A stretch of 64,000 nt of DNA from JAJEFO01 sp965214325 (GCA_965214325.1 CBDCBG010000006.1:4774001-4838000), one strand, 5' to 3'. Shown: positions 18,080 to 27,916, counted from the stretch's first letter. Notes: generated by a model not told the origin, from the sequence alone. Numbers and translations: made by a program.

Positions 18080-18961
18080 GTGCCTGAGAATTTGTCCCCC
18101 CGCTGCGGCATTGGAACGCCGGGTCGTGGTGTTTCCGGCCCCCTGTTCCGAACATGCCAAGAGAACCGAGCGCCGAAACTCGTGCGTCCTGACCTCGTGA
18201 GGCGGTCACGACTCCTTGTGAACCGCTTCAGCCTGACAAACAAGCTCGTTTGGGGACCTTGCCGACAATCCATGCGCACAGTGGGCGGGCAAGATTCCAT
18301 AAGCCCCGAAGCGGGCGCCGAGGCCGCCGAACATCTTCGATGAGGCATAAGAGCAAGGGGCGCGGCCGCTACGACCGGCACAACAGGGCCGACAAGCCGA
18401 AGAAGGACATCTGGCCCTGCCCGATCCGGAAGGACTGGAAACGGACGCTCAACCGCTGACCCTCGTCCCGTCCGCGGGCCTGCGGCCGGATTGCAGCCTG
18501 TCGTCATCGGGGCACGGACGCCGCCGCGGCGGAAAGTGGGGTCGGCACGATTGCGCATTCAGCGCGGGCGCACGTTCCGGGCAACGGTTCACGGCAGCGC
18601 CCAAGGCGTCGGCGGCAGTCAGGAAAGACAGTCAGGCAGACAACGAAAACAGCTCGTCTCCGCTCGACCGAACGCTTACGACTTGGAACGCTGGCAGAGG
18701 CGCTTGACAACTTGTTGATTTCACGTCTGGTTTTCAGAGAGAGATTAGAGTGCTGACACCCACTGATCGCCAGATGCTGTGAACTCATAGCCTGTCAGCC
18801 TGTCCCTGCACGCACGGTAATCAAAGTAGTTCACATATAGCGTCGAAAGACAGTAAAAGAGTCACTGACGGTCCCTTGAGAAGGTGTTTTTCACGCTGTA
18901 TCATGGAATTTCAAGTACTTGCGTAGTTGGCTTCGTTTCTCAGCCAAGAGCATCGAAATTC
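18080..18961. other. Intergenic region after the catabolic operon
   Basis: This 882-nt stretch precedes the Fic gene. One short basic frame (18340-18459) is listed separately. The last 240 nt, from about 18720, are clearly more AT-rich than the surroundings and probably carry the Fic promoter. I see no strong terminator hairpin with a T-run after the sulfatase gene. Confidence 0.45.
18340..18459 (+). CDS. Possible 39-residue basic protein
   Basis: An ATG opens a short frame reading MRHKSKGRGRYDRHNR, then KPKKDIWPCPIRKDWKRTLN, rich in Lys and Arg with one Cys and two Trp. The WPCP stretch looks conserved-protein-like, but I do not recognise a family. The ribosome binding site is weak. It may be a relic or chance. 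Confidence 0.2.
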   Translation: MRHKSKGRGRYDRHNRADKPKKDIWPCPIRKDWKRTLNR

Positions 18962-20509
18962 ATGAATGTCGCGCTCCAACATCGTTTTTCAGGGCCAATC
19001 ACGGTCTTTCAGGACAGGCGGTTGCCGGAACGGGCGACGCTGGCCGGCTATGCCGCCCTGATCGATGCCTGCAGCCTGCACGTTCCCTTGCCGCGGACCT
19101 TATCCGCTACGGGCGAGCGACACAGGATCCTGGAGGAGGGAGGCTGGCGCCTTCTCACCCCGCGCCATGCCCCGCGCCCCACACTGGAAGCGCACCTGAC
19201 CTTCGCCCTCAAGTATGAGGGGCTCGATCTTGCCATTCTAAAGCGCCTCTTCCTTGCGGTGGATGCGGCCGAGATCGAATCCATCGTCCGGGATTCGCCC
19301 ACGGGCAGCTATGCTCGGCGCCTCTGGTTTCTTTGCGAGTGGCTCACCGGGCAGCGTCTGAACCTTCCCGACGCCCCACGGGCCGACTATGTGCCGGTCG
19401 TCAACCCGAAGCAGCAATGGGCGGTCCCGGGCGAGAACTCCGCGCGGCATCGCGTCAGGAACAACCTGCCGGGCACACCGGAGTTCTGCCCGCTCGTCCG
19501 GCGGACGCAAGCACTCGAGAAATTCGCCAACCTCGATCTCGCGGAGCGGGCGCGGGCCGTTGTCGCTGCGGTGCCGGGGGACTTGCTGGCCCGCACAGCC
19601 GCATTCCTACTCCTAAAGGATTCGAAGTCGAGCTACGCGATCGAGGGCGAACGCCCGCCACAAAACCGCATTCAGCGCTGGGGCCGAGCTATCGGTGAGG
19701 CCGGCCGGCAACCTATCGACCTCGATGAACTGCTCCGGCTGCAGGAGATAGTAATCGGAGACGACCGGTTCGTGTGCCTTGGCATACGCACCCAAGACGG
19801 ATTTGTCGGCGAACACGAACGGGACACGGGCGCGCCGCTCCCCGACCACATCAGCGCGCGGCACGAAGACCTGGCGTCCCTGATCGAAGGCATGGTCGCG
19901 TTCGACCGGGATCTCGCAACCGTCCTCGATCCTGTCATCGCAGCTGCCGCGCTGGCGTTCGGTTTTGTGTACATACATCCCTTCGATGACGGGAACGGGC
20001 GCATCCATCGCTATCTCATTCATCACGTCCTGGCACAGTGGGGCTTCAACCCGCCGGGAGTCGTGTTTCCGGTATCCGCCGCGATCCTGGATCGGATCGA
20101 CGCGTATGGTGCGGTTTTGGAGGACTATTCGCGGCGGCTCTTGCCGCTCATCGAGTGGGAGCCGACAGAGCGCGGGAATGTCCGGGTACTCAACGACACG
20201 GCTGATTACTATCGCTTTTTCGACGCCACGCCTCATGCGGAGTTTCTGTTCGAATGCGTACGCAGAACGATCGAGGAAGACCTGCCAAACGAAACGGATT
20301 TTCTCCGGCGCTACGACCAGTTCACCGGGCACCTTCAAGCGATCGCCGATATGCCCGATCGCACCGCCAACCTGCTGTTCCGGTTTCTGCATCAAAATGC
20401 GGGGCGTCTTTCGAACCGGGCGCGCGAAAGAGAATTCGAGAGGCTAACGGATGAAGAAACGGAACGGATCGAGCGCCTTTACGGCGAAGTGTTTGGATCC
20501 CCGAGGTAA
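18962..20509 (+). CDS. Fic family protein, class II (self-inhibited AMPylator type)
   Basis: The catalytic Fic motif is HPFDDGNGRIHR at about residue 339, which fits HxFx(D/E)GNGRxxR. An upstream SSYAIEGE at about residues 223-230 fits the inhibitory (S/T)xxxE(G/N) helix, placing it before the Fic core as in class II proteins. Family members usually transfer AMP or another nucleotide part to a protein hydroxyl. The long N-terminal part (about 200 residues) contains no domain I recognise. I preferred ATG at 18962 over 18884 because the sequence before it is not protein-like. The gene stands alone, with an IS630 element immediately downstream. Confidence 0.87.
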   Translation: MNVALQHRFSGPITVFQDRRLPERATLAGYAALIDACSLHVPLPRTLSATGERHRILEEGGWRLLTPRHAPRPTLEAHLTFALKYEGLDLAILKRLFLAVDAAEIESIVRDSPTGSYARRLWFLCEWLTGQRLNLPDAPRADYVPVVNPKQQWAVPGENSARHRVRNNLPGTPEFCPLVRRTQALEKFANLDLAERARAVVAAVPGDLLARTAAFLLLKDSKSSYAIEGERPPQNRIQRWGRAIGEAGRQPIDLDELLRLQEIVIGDDRFVCLGIRTQDGFVGEHERDTGAPLPDHISARHEDLASLIEGMVAFDRDLATVLDPVIAAAALAFGFVYIHPFDDGNGRIHRYLIHHVLAQWGFNPPGVVFPVSAAILDRIDAYGAVLEDYSRRLLPLIEWEPTERGNVRVLNDTADYYRFFDATPHAEFLFECVRRTIEEDLPNETDFLRRYDQFTGHLQAIADMPDRTANLLFRFLHQNAGRLSNRAREREFERLTDEETERIERLYGEVFGSPR

Positions 20510-20586
20510 GTCTTTAGTTCAAAGGATCTCTACGTCGCTATCCTGACCAGAGAAGTAAGCTGGCCACCTCGCTGCAAACATTCATA

Positions 20587-21831
20587 CCAATCCCAGAAAG
20601 TTTTCACACATGAACATGGCCCTGATTTGCCGGCGTGGCATCGGGTGTGAGACGTGCCCATGACCGATGGCCGATGGAGCGGATCCGGTCTGGTGACGCC
20701 GCAAAGCCTTCCCGGACTTCGGCGACCCTTTCCGTGACTGCCTCGGCGGTCTCGAAGACCTGATTGGCGAAGTGTCGCGCCTTGAGAAACTGGAACACCG
20801 TTTCCACGGGATTGAGCTCCGGGCTGTAGGGCGGCAGCCGCAGCACCGAGACGTTTTCCGGACAGTCGAGTTCCCTGGACCGATGCCAGCCTGCGCCGTC
20901 AAGTACCACCAGCGCATGACGGCCGTCGGGAACCGCGGCGCCGATGTCCAGGAGGTGACGGTTCATCTCCTGCGTGTTCGCCCTGTCGCAGACATGGCCG
21001 ACCGCCGCACCGTCATCAGGGCAGATCGCGCTGAACAGACAGCAATGGCCGTAGCGATGGTCCCTTGGCACCCGGGGCCTGCTGCCTCGCAGCGCCCAGA
21101 CGCGGGTGAGCATGCCTTTCTGGCCGATGCGTGCCTCGTCTTCGTACCAGATGTCCACGGAGGCCGGATCCGTGCCCTCCGGCAAGGCGGACATCGCGAG
21201 TTCGCTGAAATTCCGCCGGAAATCCTCCTGCGCCTGCGGGTCCGCCTTGGGGTGAAGCGGGCGCGGGGACACCTTCCGGAACCCGAGCGCCCGGACCAGG
21301 CACCGAACCGCCTCGAGCGACATCACGGCGCCGAAGACGACCTTGATCCTCTCCTTGAGCAGTCCAGGGGTCCAGGCCGGGACGCCAGGGCCAGGCCCGT
21401 CTTCAAGCCAGTGCCTGACCTCGGCCTTCCGGCTCGCGTCCAGCTTCGAGGATCGTCCGCTGCGCGGACGGTCCTTCAGCCCGTCCGGCCCCTCCGCATC
21501 GTGCCGGTTGGACCAGTCGCAGAGCGTCTGTCTGTCGACCCGGGCCCGGAGCGCTGTCATGCCGCGGCCGAGTTCGCCTTCCATCAGGTGCGCGATGGCA
21601 CGCAGGCGTCGGGACTGTCGTGAATCATTGCACTTGCGCGCCAGGGCTCCAATGTCATCGACTGTGTGGTCGGTGTTCGTGATCGCGATGCCTGCGGGCA
21701 TGTCTTCCTCCATGTGAGATTTCAGCACCCACAACATGGAGCAGGATGGCATCGGCCGCACACGGTTTGTCGCATCGCACCACAACATGATGTTCCTTGT
21801 TTGTTCGTGAGTCATTACTTTCTTGAATTGG
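20587..21831. mobile_element. IS630-family insertion sequence, apparently complete
   Basis: This element of 1245 bp is flanked on both sides by TA (20585-20586 and 21832-21833), the target duplication of IS630. Its ends are imperfect inverted repeats: the left begins CCAATCCCAGAAAG and the right, read inward on the other strand, begins CCAATTCAAGAAAG. It holds one transposase gene on the minus strand. It lies between the Fic gene and an IS6 fragment. Confidence 0.85.
20604..21701 (-). CDS. IS630-family transposase
   Basis: This protein of 365 aa has an N-terminal helix-turn-helix region (SRRLRAIAHLMEG, RQTLCDWSNRH) and the DDE catalytic core with Asp in DIWYEDEARIGQ, Asp in ALVVLDGAGWH, and the typical LPPYSPELNPVETVFQFLK block that contributes the last acidic residue. 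ATG at 21701 is preceded by GGAGGAAGAC, which decides the start over two upstream ATGs. The frame is intact, so the element may still move. Confidence 0.93.
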   Translation of the reverse strand: MPAGIAITNTDHTVDDIGALARKCNDSRQSRRLRAIAHLMEGELGRGMTALRARVDRQTLCDWSNRHDAEGPDGLKDRPRSGRSSKLDASRKAEVRHWLEDGPGPGVPAWTPGLLKERIKVVFGAVMSLEAVRCLVRALGFRKVSPRPLHPKADPQAQEDFRRNFSELAMSALPEGTDPASVDIWYEDEARIGQKGMLTRVWALRGSRPRVPRDHRYGHCCLFSAICPDDGAAVGHVCDRANTQEMNRHLLDIGAAVPDGRHALVVLDGAGWHRSRELDCPENVSVLRLPPYSPELNPVETVFQFLKARHFANQVFETAEAVTERVAEVREGFAASPDRIRSIGHRSWARLTPDATPANQGHVHV

Positions 21832-21833
21832 TA

Positions 21834-22345
21834 TCAGAGGATGGGCGGCACCGTATCGCCAGACTGAGCGGCAGGGCGTCTACCGTCTTCGAAAGCTGGC
21901 TCTCCAGGGTCTTTCGACATTCCACACTTGTACAGGTGATCCGGTTCGTGCATGCGGCAGGCATGCAGTCGGTGGCTGTCAACGGCGCGATACGGAGACG
22001 CCCGCTTGCCTTTGACCTTGATGCAGGTCTCATCCACGCGCTAGGACCGTGGGAAGCTGCGCCGCCGGCAATGCCACCGCAGGCGCTTTTCGATCTCGGG
22101 GGGCATAGGCCTGGACCCATCGGTAGATCGTGGTGCGGTCAACCTTGACGCCGCGCTCTTCCAGCATTTCCTCGAGGTCACGGTAGCTGACGCCATATCG
22201 GCAGCACCATCGGACCGCCCACAGAATGATCTCGCGCCGGAAATGCCGCCACTTGAAGTCATGGGTCATGGGAGAGTCTCCAAAAGCGCAATCTACCGCG
22301 ACCTCGCTCACAAGGACGGCTGAGTTCAGATTTTGCAACAGGGCC
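21834..22345 (-). pseudogene. Truncated, frameshifted IS6-family transposase with one terminal repeat
   Basis: The N-terminal part, MTHDFKWRHFRREIILWAVR, and the stretch EEMLEERGVKVDRTTIYRWV are diagnostic of IS6 transposases. The frame breaks near YAP, continues as PEIEKRLRWHCRRRS, then VDETCIKVKGKR in yet another frame, and loses homology after about 21995. The outer end at 22331-22345 is the IS6 terminal repeat (GGCCCTGTTGCAAAA on the minus strand), lying only 7 nt from the stop of the importer ATPase gene. The other end is missing; the IS630 element abuts it. Confidence 0.8.
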
Positions 22346-22352
22346 CTCCAAA

Positions 22353-23333
22353 CTAATGCAAGTGACATGCGGTTGAGTGATGCCTGGTGCCGGTCACTGG
22401 CCTTAGCTTGGGCACGGACGTCTCACAGATTGAGCCGATCTTGAACGGACACCGGGGGTGGAAAGGACATCCAGTCGGCGGCTCGAGCGGAGAGGGAACC
22501 TCTCCGGTCAGAACAATTTCCTGGTGCGGCCGGTCCGGATGGCCCGGCAGCGCCGCCGAAAACAGCGCGCGCGTGTAGGGATGGCGAGGCTCTTCGAACA
22601 GGGGCTCCACCGCGGCATATTCAACGATGCGGCCAAGATACATGACCGCGAGCCAGTCGGCCATGTAACGGGTGGTTCCGAGGTCGTGAGCCACGAGCAG
22701 GTAAGTTATCCCGTATTGCCTCTGAAGATCCTGAAGAAGGTTCATCATCTGGGACCTGATCGAAACGTCGAGCGCCGAAACCGGCTCATCGAGGATCAGG
22801 ACCTTGGGCTCGGAAATCAGCGCGCTGGCGATGGCGATCCGCTGGCGCTGGCCGCCGCTGAACTCGTGCGGAAAATTCCGCGCCTGCTGCGGATGCAGGC
22901 CGACATCCAGCATCGCCTTTTCCACCCGGTCGTCCAGTTCGTTGCGCGACGAGTTGAAATTGACGCGCAGGGTTTCGGCGATGATGTCCCACACCCGCAT
23001 CCGCGGATTGAGCGAGCTCCAGGGATCCTGAAACACCGCCTGAACTTTCGTGCGGTAGCGTTTCAGCGCCGCGCCCTCAAGCTGGTGCACGTCCTCGCTA
23101 TCGATCAGCACGCGCCCGACGGTCGGCGTCTCCAGGCGCAACGCCAGCCTGACGGTGGTGGTCTTGCCGCAGCCCGATTCCCCGACCAGCGCCAGGGTCT
23201 GACCCTCGGCGATTGCCATGTCGATGCCGTCGACCGCATGGACCTGTCCGATCTGCCTGGAAAAGAGCACGCCCTTGGTGACCGGAAAGTGTTTCTTGAC
23301 CGCCTCGTAGCGCACGATCTGGGTGTCTACCAT
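22353..23333 (-). CDS. Dipeptide/oligopeptide ABC importer ATPase (DppF/OppF-like)
   Basis: This ATPase of 326 aa has Walker A GESGCGKTTT, Q-loop AVFQDPWSSLNPRM, signature EFSGGQRQRIAIASAL and Walker B VLILDEPVSALDVS, and the C-terminal oligopeptide-transporter extension with cysteines in GCPFHPRCPF that in relatives binds an iron-sulfur cluster. It is last in the minus-strand dpp-like operon, overlapping the DppD-like gene by 7 nt. Its stop is 7 nt from an IS6 terminal repeat, so the insertion stopped just short of the gene. Confidence 0.93.
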   Translation of the reverse strand: MVDTQIVRYEAVKKHFPVTKGVLFSRQIGQVHAVDGIDMAIAEGQTLALVGESGCGKTTTVRLALRLETPTVGRVLIDSEDVHQLEGAALKRYRTKVQAVFQDPWSSLNPRMRVWDIIAETLRVNFNSSRNELDDRVEKAMLDVGLHPQQARNFPHEFSGGQRQRIAIASALISEPKVLILDEPVSALDVSIRSQMMNLLQDLQRQYGITYLLVAHDLGTTRYMADWLAVMYLGRIVEYAAVEPLFEEPRHPYTRALFSAALPGHPDRPHQEIVLTGEVPSPLEPPTGCPFHPRCPFKIGSICETSVPKLRPVTGTRHHSTACHLH

Positions 23334-24331
23334 TTCGGATCCTCAAGCTTCCAGCACAGGGCCTTGTGACGGCCGGCGACCGTGTCCGAAGACACGATTT
23401 CAGGGGGGTACGAGGTCTCGCAGCGCGGTTCGGCGAAGGGGCAGCGCGGCAGGAAATGGCAGCCCTTCGGCAGGTCCCACAATGCGGGCGGCTGTCCCGG
23501 AATGTTGTAAAGCCGGTCCACGCGCCGATCCATCGTCGGGACGGAGTTGAGCAGAGCCTGCGTATAGGGATGCCTAGGCGCGTTGAAGATGGCGCGCACG
23601 GGACCGTATTCGACCACGCGCCCCGCATACATCACCGCCACCGTGTCGCACATGTTCGCCACGATCCCGAAATCGTGAGTGATGAAGATAATCGACAGGC
23701 CTGACTTTTCCTGGATCTCGCGCAGCAGGCGCAGGAATTGCGACTGGATTGTCACGTCCAGCGCTGTCGTGGGCTCGTCGGCGATCAGAATCTTCGGCTC
23801 GCAGGAAATCGCGATAGCGCCGGACACGCGCTGCTTCATCCCGCCACTCATCTGGTGGGGATAGTCGTTGACCCGCTGTTCGGGAGCGGCCACGCGCACC
23901 TCGCGCAGCGCGTCGATGGCCCGTCCGATGCGCGACCGGCGCGGCACGTCGCGGTGCAGCGCGATGGCTTCCATCACCTGGCTGCCAATGGTGTAGACGG
24001 GATTCAACGAGGTCTGCGGATCCTGCAGCACCATCGAGATTCTGCCGCCGCGGATCCGGCGCATCTGCTGATCGCTCAGCGTCAGAAGATCCTGGCCATC
24101 GAACATCACGCGCCCGCCGACGATGCGGCCCGCGGGCCGCGGCAGGACCCGCAGAAGGCTCAGCGCAGTCAACGACTTGCCCGATCCGGATTCGCCCACG
24201 ATGCCCAGCGTCTCACCCTGCCGCAGCGAGAACGACACCCCGTCCACCGCCCGAAACACACCCATCTTCGTGCTCAGCTCGGTCTGGAGATCCTCGACTT
24301 GCAGGATCGTGTCGCCGATGGTCTTGCCCAT
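23327..24331 (-). CDS. Dipeptide/oligopeptide ABC importer ATPase (DppD/OppD-like)
   Basis: This ATPase of 334 aa has Walker A GESGSGKSLTALSLL, Q-loop MVLQDPQTSLNPVYT, a signature MSGGMKQRVSGAIAI in which the LSGGQ motif reads MSGGM, and Walker B ILIADEPTTALDVT, plus the GCHFLPRCPFAEPRC cysteine region at the C-terminus. The signature variation is normal for DppD. The ATG overlaps the preceding permease stop, so translation is coupled. It powers peptide-type import with the DppF-like partner. Confidence 0.93.
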   Translation of the reverse strand: MGKTIGDTILQVEDLQTELSTKMGVFRAVDGVSFSLRQGETLGIVGESGSGKSLTALSLLRVLPRPAGRIVGGRVMFDGQDLLTLSDQQMRRIRGGRISMVLQDPQTSLNPVYTIGSQVMEAIALHRDVPRRSRIGRAIDALREVRVAAPEQRVNDYPHQMSGGMKQRVSGAIAISCEPKILIADEPTTALDVTIQSQFLRLLREIQEKSGLSIIFITHDFGIVANMCDTVAVMYAGRVVEYGPVRAIFNAPRHPYTQALLNSVPTMDRRVDRLYNIPGQPPALWDLPKGCHFLPRCPFAEPRCETSYPPEIVSSDTVAGRHKALCWKLEDPKW

Positions 24332-25209
24332 CAGACCTGGTCCAGACGCGGGTCAAGGCGGTCGCGCAGCCAGTCTCCCAGAAGGTTCAGCGAGAACACC
24401 GTCAGGGTGATGGCCAGACCCGGAAAGAACGAGATCCACCATGCGCTGACGATCAGTTGCCGGCCGTCAGCGACCATCAACCCCCAGGCCGGCGTCGGAC
24501 GTGGCACGCCGAGACCGAGAAAGCTGAGCGTCGCTTCGAGGATGATGACGGAGCCGACCTGTAGCGTGGCCAGCACGATGATCGTGTTGGCCACGTTGGG
24601 CAGGATATGCCGCGCCATGATCCGGATTTCCGACGCCCCGGCGACCCGTGCACGGGCGACGTAGTCGCGCTCGCGGATGCTCAGGACCTCGCCTCGGACC
24701 TGCCGTGCGTAGAGCGCCCAGAGGACGAAGGCCACCACCACGATGATCGTCTGAAAGCTCGGACCCGTCGCCGCGGCCAGCACCAGCGCCAACAGAATGG
24801 CGGGCAAGGTGAGCGAGATTTCGACCAGGCGCATGATGACCGCGTCGATCCAGCCGCGAAAATAGCCCGCCAGCATCCCCAGTGTCACCCCGATCAGGCC
24901 GCCGACGAAGATGCCGACCAGCGAAATCGACAGCGACACGCGCGCCCCGTACATGATCCGGCTGAGGATGTCGCGGCCCAAGCGGTCCGTGCCCAGCGGA
25001 TACTCCCAGGTGCCGCCGAAGAAAACCGGCGGCTGTCTTCGATCCCGGATCGCGCCCAGCATCGGATCGTGCGGAGCCAGCAGATCGGCGAACAGCGCCG
25101 GAAAGACCAGCAGCACGAGCAGGACGAGGACCGAAATCAGCGGGTATCTCCGGAGCCACCGCCACGTCCGCCGCAACGCGCTGGGTCTGGCCGTCTCCAT
25201 CAGTGCCAT
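24331..25209 (-). CDS. Dipeptide-type ABC importer permease (DppC-like)
   Basis: This inner-membrane protein of 292 aa has an N-terminal membrane segment (YPLISVLVLLVLLVFPALFA), the family block LGTDRLGRDILSRIMYGARVS, and the EAA coupling loop in YVARARVAGASEIRIMARH. It ends with the ATLSFLGLGVPRPTPAWG region typical of DppC. It forms the channel with the DppB-like protein encoded just upstream. Confidence 0.93.
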   Translation of the reverse strand: MALMETARPSALRRTWRWLRRYPLISVLVLLVLLVFPALFADLLAPHDPMLGAIRDRRQPPVFFGGTWEYPLGTDRLGRDILSRIMYGARVSLSISLVGIFVGGLIGVTLGMLAGYFRGWIDAVIMRLVEISLTLPAILLALVLAAATGPSFQTIIVVVAFVLWALYARQVRGEVLSIRERDYVARARVAGASEIRIMARHILPNVANTIIVLATLQVGSVIILEATLSFLGLGVPRPTPAWGLMVADGRQLIVSAWWISFFPGLAITLTVFSLNLLGDWLRDRLDPRLDQV

Positions 25210-25245
25210 CGTCAGAAAGCTTCTAGAGGAGAACGGAATGTCATG

Positions 25246-26166
25246 TCACGTGTACCGGATACGCGGGTCGACGACGGCATAAAGGACGTCGACGATCAGG
25301 TTGGCGACGATGAACACCACGGCAAAGGTCAGCACCACGGCCTGCACCACCGGGTAGTCGCGAGCCCGGATCGCCTCTATCGCGAGAAGACCTGTACCGG
25401 GCCAGGCGAACACGGTTTCGATCACCACCGACCCGGTGAAAATGTAACCGACGATGATGCCGAAATAGGTCAATGGCGTGATCGCGGCGTTGCGCAGGCT
25501 ATGGACCCAGATGACACGCCATTCCGCGACGCCCTTGAGGCGCGCCAGCTTGACGTATTCCATGTCGAGCACTTCCAGCGTGGCCGAGCGGGTCAGCCGC
25601 ATCAGCGCTGCCACCTGGTACCAGCCCATCGCGATGGCCGGCAGGATCATGTGCCCCAGCCCGCCTCGGCCCGAACTGGGAAAGACATTCCAGTGCACCG
25701 CGAAGACCCAGATCAGGACGATCGCCAGCCAGAACGACGGCACCGCCTGTCCGATCAGCGCGATCAGCTTGCCAAAGCCGTCGAACCAGCGGCCTTTGTT
25801 GACAGCCGCCAAGACACCGATGGGGATTGCTATGAGCGTGCTTATGACAATGGCGAAACCGCCTAGTTGCAGCGTGGCCGGCAGCCGTTGCCAAACCACG
25901 CCCATTGCCGTTTCGCCCGGCCATTTCAGCGAGTCGCCCAGGTTGCCCTGTACCGCGTTGCGCAGAAACGCCCAATATTGCACGTGCAGGGGGCGGTCGA
26001 GCCCCCATTCTTCCATTACGATGGCCGCCTCTTCCGGGGTGGCATCGTCGGGCAAGAGCGCGTCGACCGGGGTGCCGCTGAGCCGTGACAAGGCGAAGAC
26101 GATGACGCTGATCGCCAGAAGGGTGATCAGGCTTTGCACGATTCGCCGGGCAAGGTAGCGCTGCAT
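25246..26166 (-). CDS. Dipeptide-type ABC importer permease (DppB-like)
   Basis: The sequence begins MQRYLARRIVQSLITLLAIS, a standard DppB opening, and contains GLDRPLHVQYWAFL, the VWQRLPATLQL block and the EAA loop EYVKLARLKGVAEWRVIW, with an ending that includes VVDPRIRYT. This is about 306 aa with six membrane segments. The frame is open for 13 codons upstream, but ATG at 26166 gives the family N-terminus. It is the second gene of the operon after the binding protein. Confidence 0.92.
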   Translation of the reverse strand: MQRYLARRIVQSLITLLAISVIVFALSRLSGTPVDALLPDDATPEEAAIVMEEWGLDRPLHVQYWAFLRNAVQGNLGDSLKWPGETAMGVVWQRLPATLQLGGFAIVISTLIAIPIGVLAAVNKGRWFDGFGKLIALIGQAVPSFWLAIVLIWVFAVHWNVFPSSGRGGLGHMILPAIAMGWYQVAALMRLTRSATLEVLDMEYVKLARLKGVAEWRVIWVHSLRNAAITPLTYFGIIVGYIFTGSVVIETVFAWPGTGLLAIEAIRARDYPVVQAVVLTFAVVFIVANLIVDVLYAVVDPRIRYT

Positions 26167-26244
26167 CAGGCCTTGGTCCCCGTGCCGCTGCAACGGGCCG
26201 GCCACGTCATTGGGCCGGCCCCGTCAAAGCGGCAAGCACTCATG

Positions 26245-27882
26245 TTAGCGCGCGGCCTCGATCAGATGCCAGTGGCTATAGCCCGCCGAGGTGACGCCAG
26301 GGAACTGCCAGTTCGCGACAACGTCCGGGTTGACGGCAATCTGGGAGAACCCGTCGAACAACGGGATGTCGGCGTACTGCTCGAAGAGATAGTTCTGGAT
26401 TTCACGCGCGATCTCGTCGCGCGCCACGGGGTCGATCGTGTTGATCAGGGTCTCGATCTTCGCGGCCGTCCAGTCGTCTTCCCATCCCTGCAGACCGCCG
26501 CCGGGATTGGTGTAGAATGCGCGGAAGGCGACCTCTGTCGGCCGAGGCGGCGCGTTGCGACCCGGGTTGATCATGTAGAGTTCCCGCTCGCGTCCCATGG
26601 CACGGACCCTTGCATAGTCGAGTTCCACGATCTCGGCCTGAAGCCCGGCCTCGATGAGGTACTGATAAACCAGCTCCTGCTGCAGCGCGACTTCAGGCAT
26701 GCCGGCCATTGGGGTCAGGATTATCGGGATCGTGGGATCCTCGAAGCTTTCGGGATAGCCGGCATCCGCCAGCAGCGCCTTGGCCCTTTCGGGATCGTAG
26801 CCGTATTCCGCCTCGAACCGCTCCTCGAGAGTCGGATCGTAGCCCTCGTTGCCTTTCACCATCGTGTAGCGGGCGTGCAAGGAGTAACCGCCGCTCGGGA
26901 AAAGCACCTCGAGCATCTCTTCGCGGTTCAGGGCGCGATTGATCGCCTCGCGGATTCGCACGTCAAACCAAGGCAGATCCTCCCGGCATCTGTCATCGTG
27001 CGACTCGCAGTAAAGGCCGTTGAATACCAGGTCCGTCTGGATCGACGGCAGCTCGGACTCCATGGTTTCCATTCCCGCGGCCAGAGCATCAGGCATCAGC
27101 TCTCGAGAGATATCGGCGATGTGGGCTTCGTTGGCCAATAGCATCGCCAGCTTGGTCGCGGGTTCGCTGACGAACCAAAGCTCCATTTCGCGGAAATCCG
27201 GCACGATCCCGGAATAGTGATCATCGACACGCTCATACAGCATGCGCCCCGGCTCGCGCGAGACGAACTGATAAGGCCCCGTTCCCGCGAAGCGTTCATC
27301 GTAGCCCTCAAAACCTTCCTCGTCGAACTGCCTCTTGCTGTAGATCATCATGATCGAGTGGCCGCCATGCAGATACAGGAAGTTCGTTCGCGGCTGTTCG
27401 TAGGTGAAGCGCACCGTATACGGGTCGAGGATTTCCACTTCCGCCCCGCGCAACTGGTCGGCGGACGGAATCACCGACGCGTCGGAGGTGTGCAATTCAT
27501 AGCTGTGCACTACGTCTTCGGCAGTAAACTCACCGTAGCCGTAGTGGAATTGAACGCCTTCGCGCAGGTTGAAGGTCCATTCGGTGAAGTTGTCGTTGTG
27601 CTCCCACGACGTGGCAAGTCCATCGCCGTTGTATTCTCCGGTAACCGGATCATGCGCGAGCAGTCCTTCGAGGCTTTGTCCAAGAACGTGCCAGGTGCTT
27701 GTCGCGGCCCAGAACCGGTTTGTCTCTCCCCCCGGCGGGGTGAGGGCAATGACCACGCGGTCCGCATCCTGGGCAGGGGCAGCCGCACCCCATATCGACA
27801 GGGCCAGCGCCAGAGGCGCAAACGCATACGCCAGTCGCCGAACGGGGCGTTCGAACAAGGTTGATACATTCAATGCAATCAT
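26245..27882 (-). CDS. Peptide/nickel-type ABC importer periplasmic binding protein
   Basis: This family 5 solute-binding protein of 545 aa has a signal peptide (about residues 1-37, hydrophobic FAPLALALSIWGAAAPAQ). The mature start is DRVVIALTPPGGETNRFW, with the family blocks LAHDPVTGEYNGDGLATSWE, FNLREGVQFHYG and ADIPLFDG near the end. It lacks a lipobox, so it is a free periplasmic protein. AGGGAGGAAG lies before the ATG. The ligand may be a peptide, an opine or another oligomer. It is the first gene of the dpp-like operon. Confidence 0.92.
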   Translation of the reverse strand: MIALNVSTLFERPVRRLAYAFAPLALALSIWGAAAPAQDADRVVIALTPPGGETNRFWAATSTWHVLGQSLEGLLAHDPVTGEYNGDGLATSWEHNDNFTEWTFNLREGVQFHYGYGEFTAEDVVHSYELHTSDASVIPSADQLRGAEVEILDPYTVRFTYEQPRTNFLYLHGGHSIMMIYSKRQFDEEGFEGYDERFAGTGPYQFVSREPGRMLYERVDDHYSGIVPDFREMELWFVSEPATKLAMLLANEAHIADISRELMPDALAAGMETMESELPSIQTDLVFNGLYCESHDDRCREDLPWFDVRIREAINRALNREEMLEVLFPSGGYSLHARYTMVKGNEGYDPTLEERFEAEYGYDPERAKALLADAGYPESFEDPTIPIILTPMAGMPEVALQQELVYQYLIEAGLQAEIVELDYARVRAMGRERELYMINPGRNAPPRPTEVAFRAFYTNPGGGLQGWEDDWTAAKIETLINTIDPVARDEIAREIQNYLFEQYADIPLFDGFSQIAVNPDVVANWQFPGVTSAGYSHWHLIEAAR

Positions 27883-27916
27883 TTCGCTTCCTCCCTAAGG
27901 CGTGATCTTGACTGAT

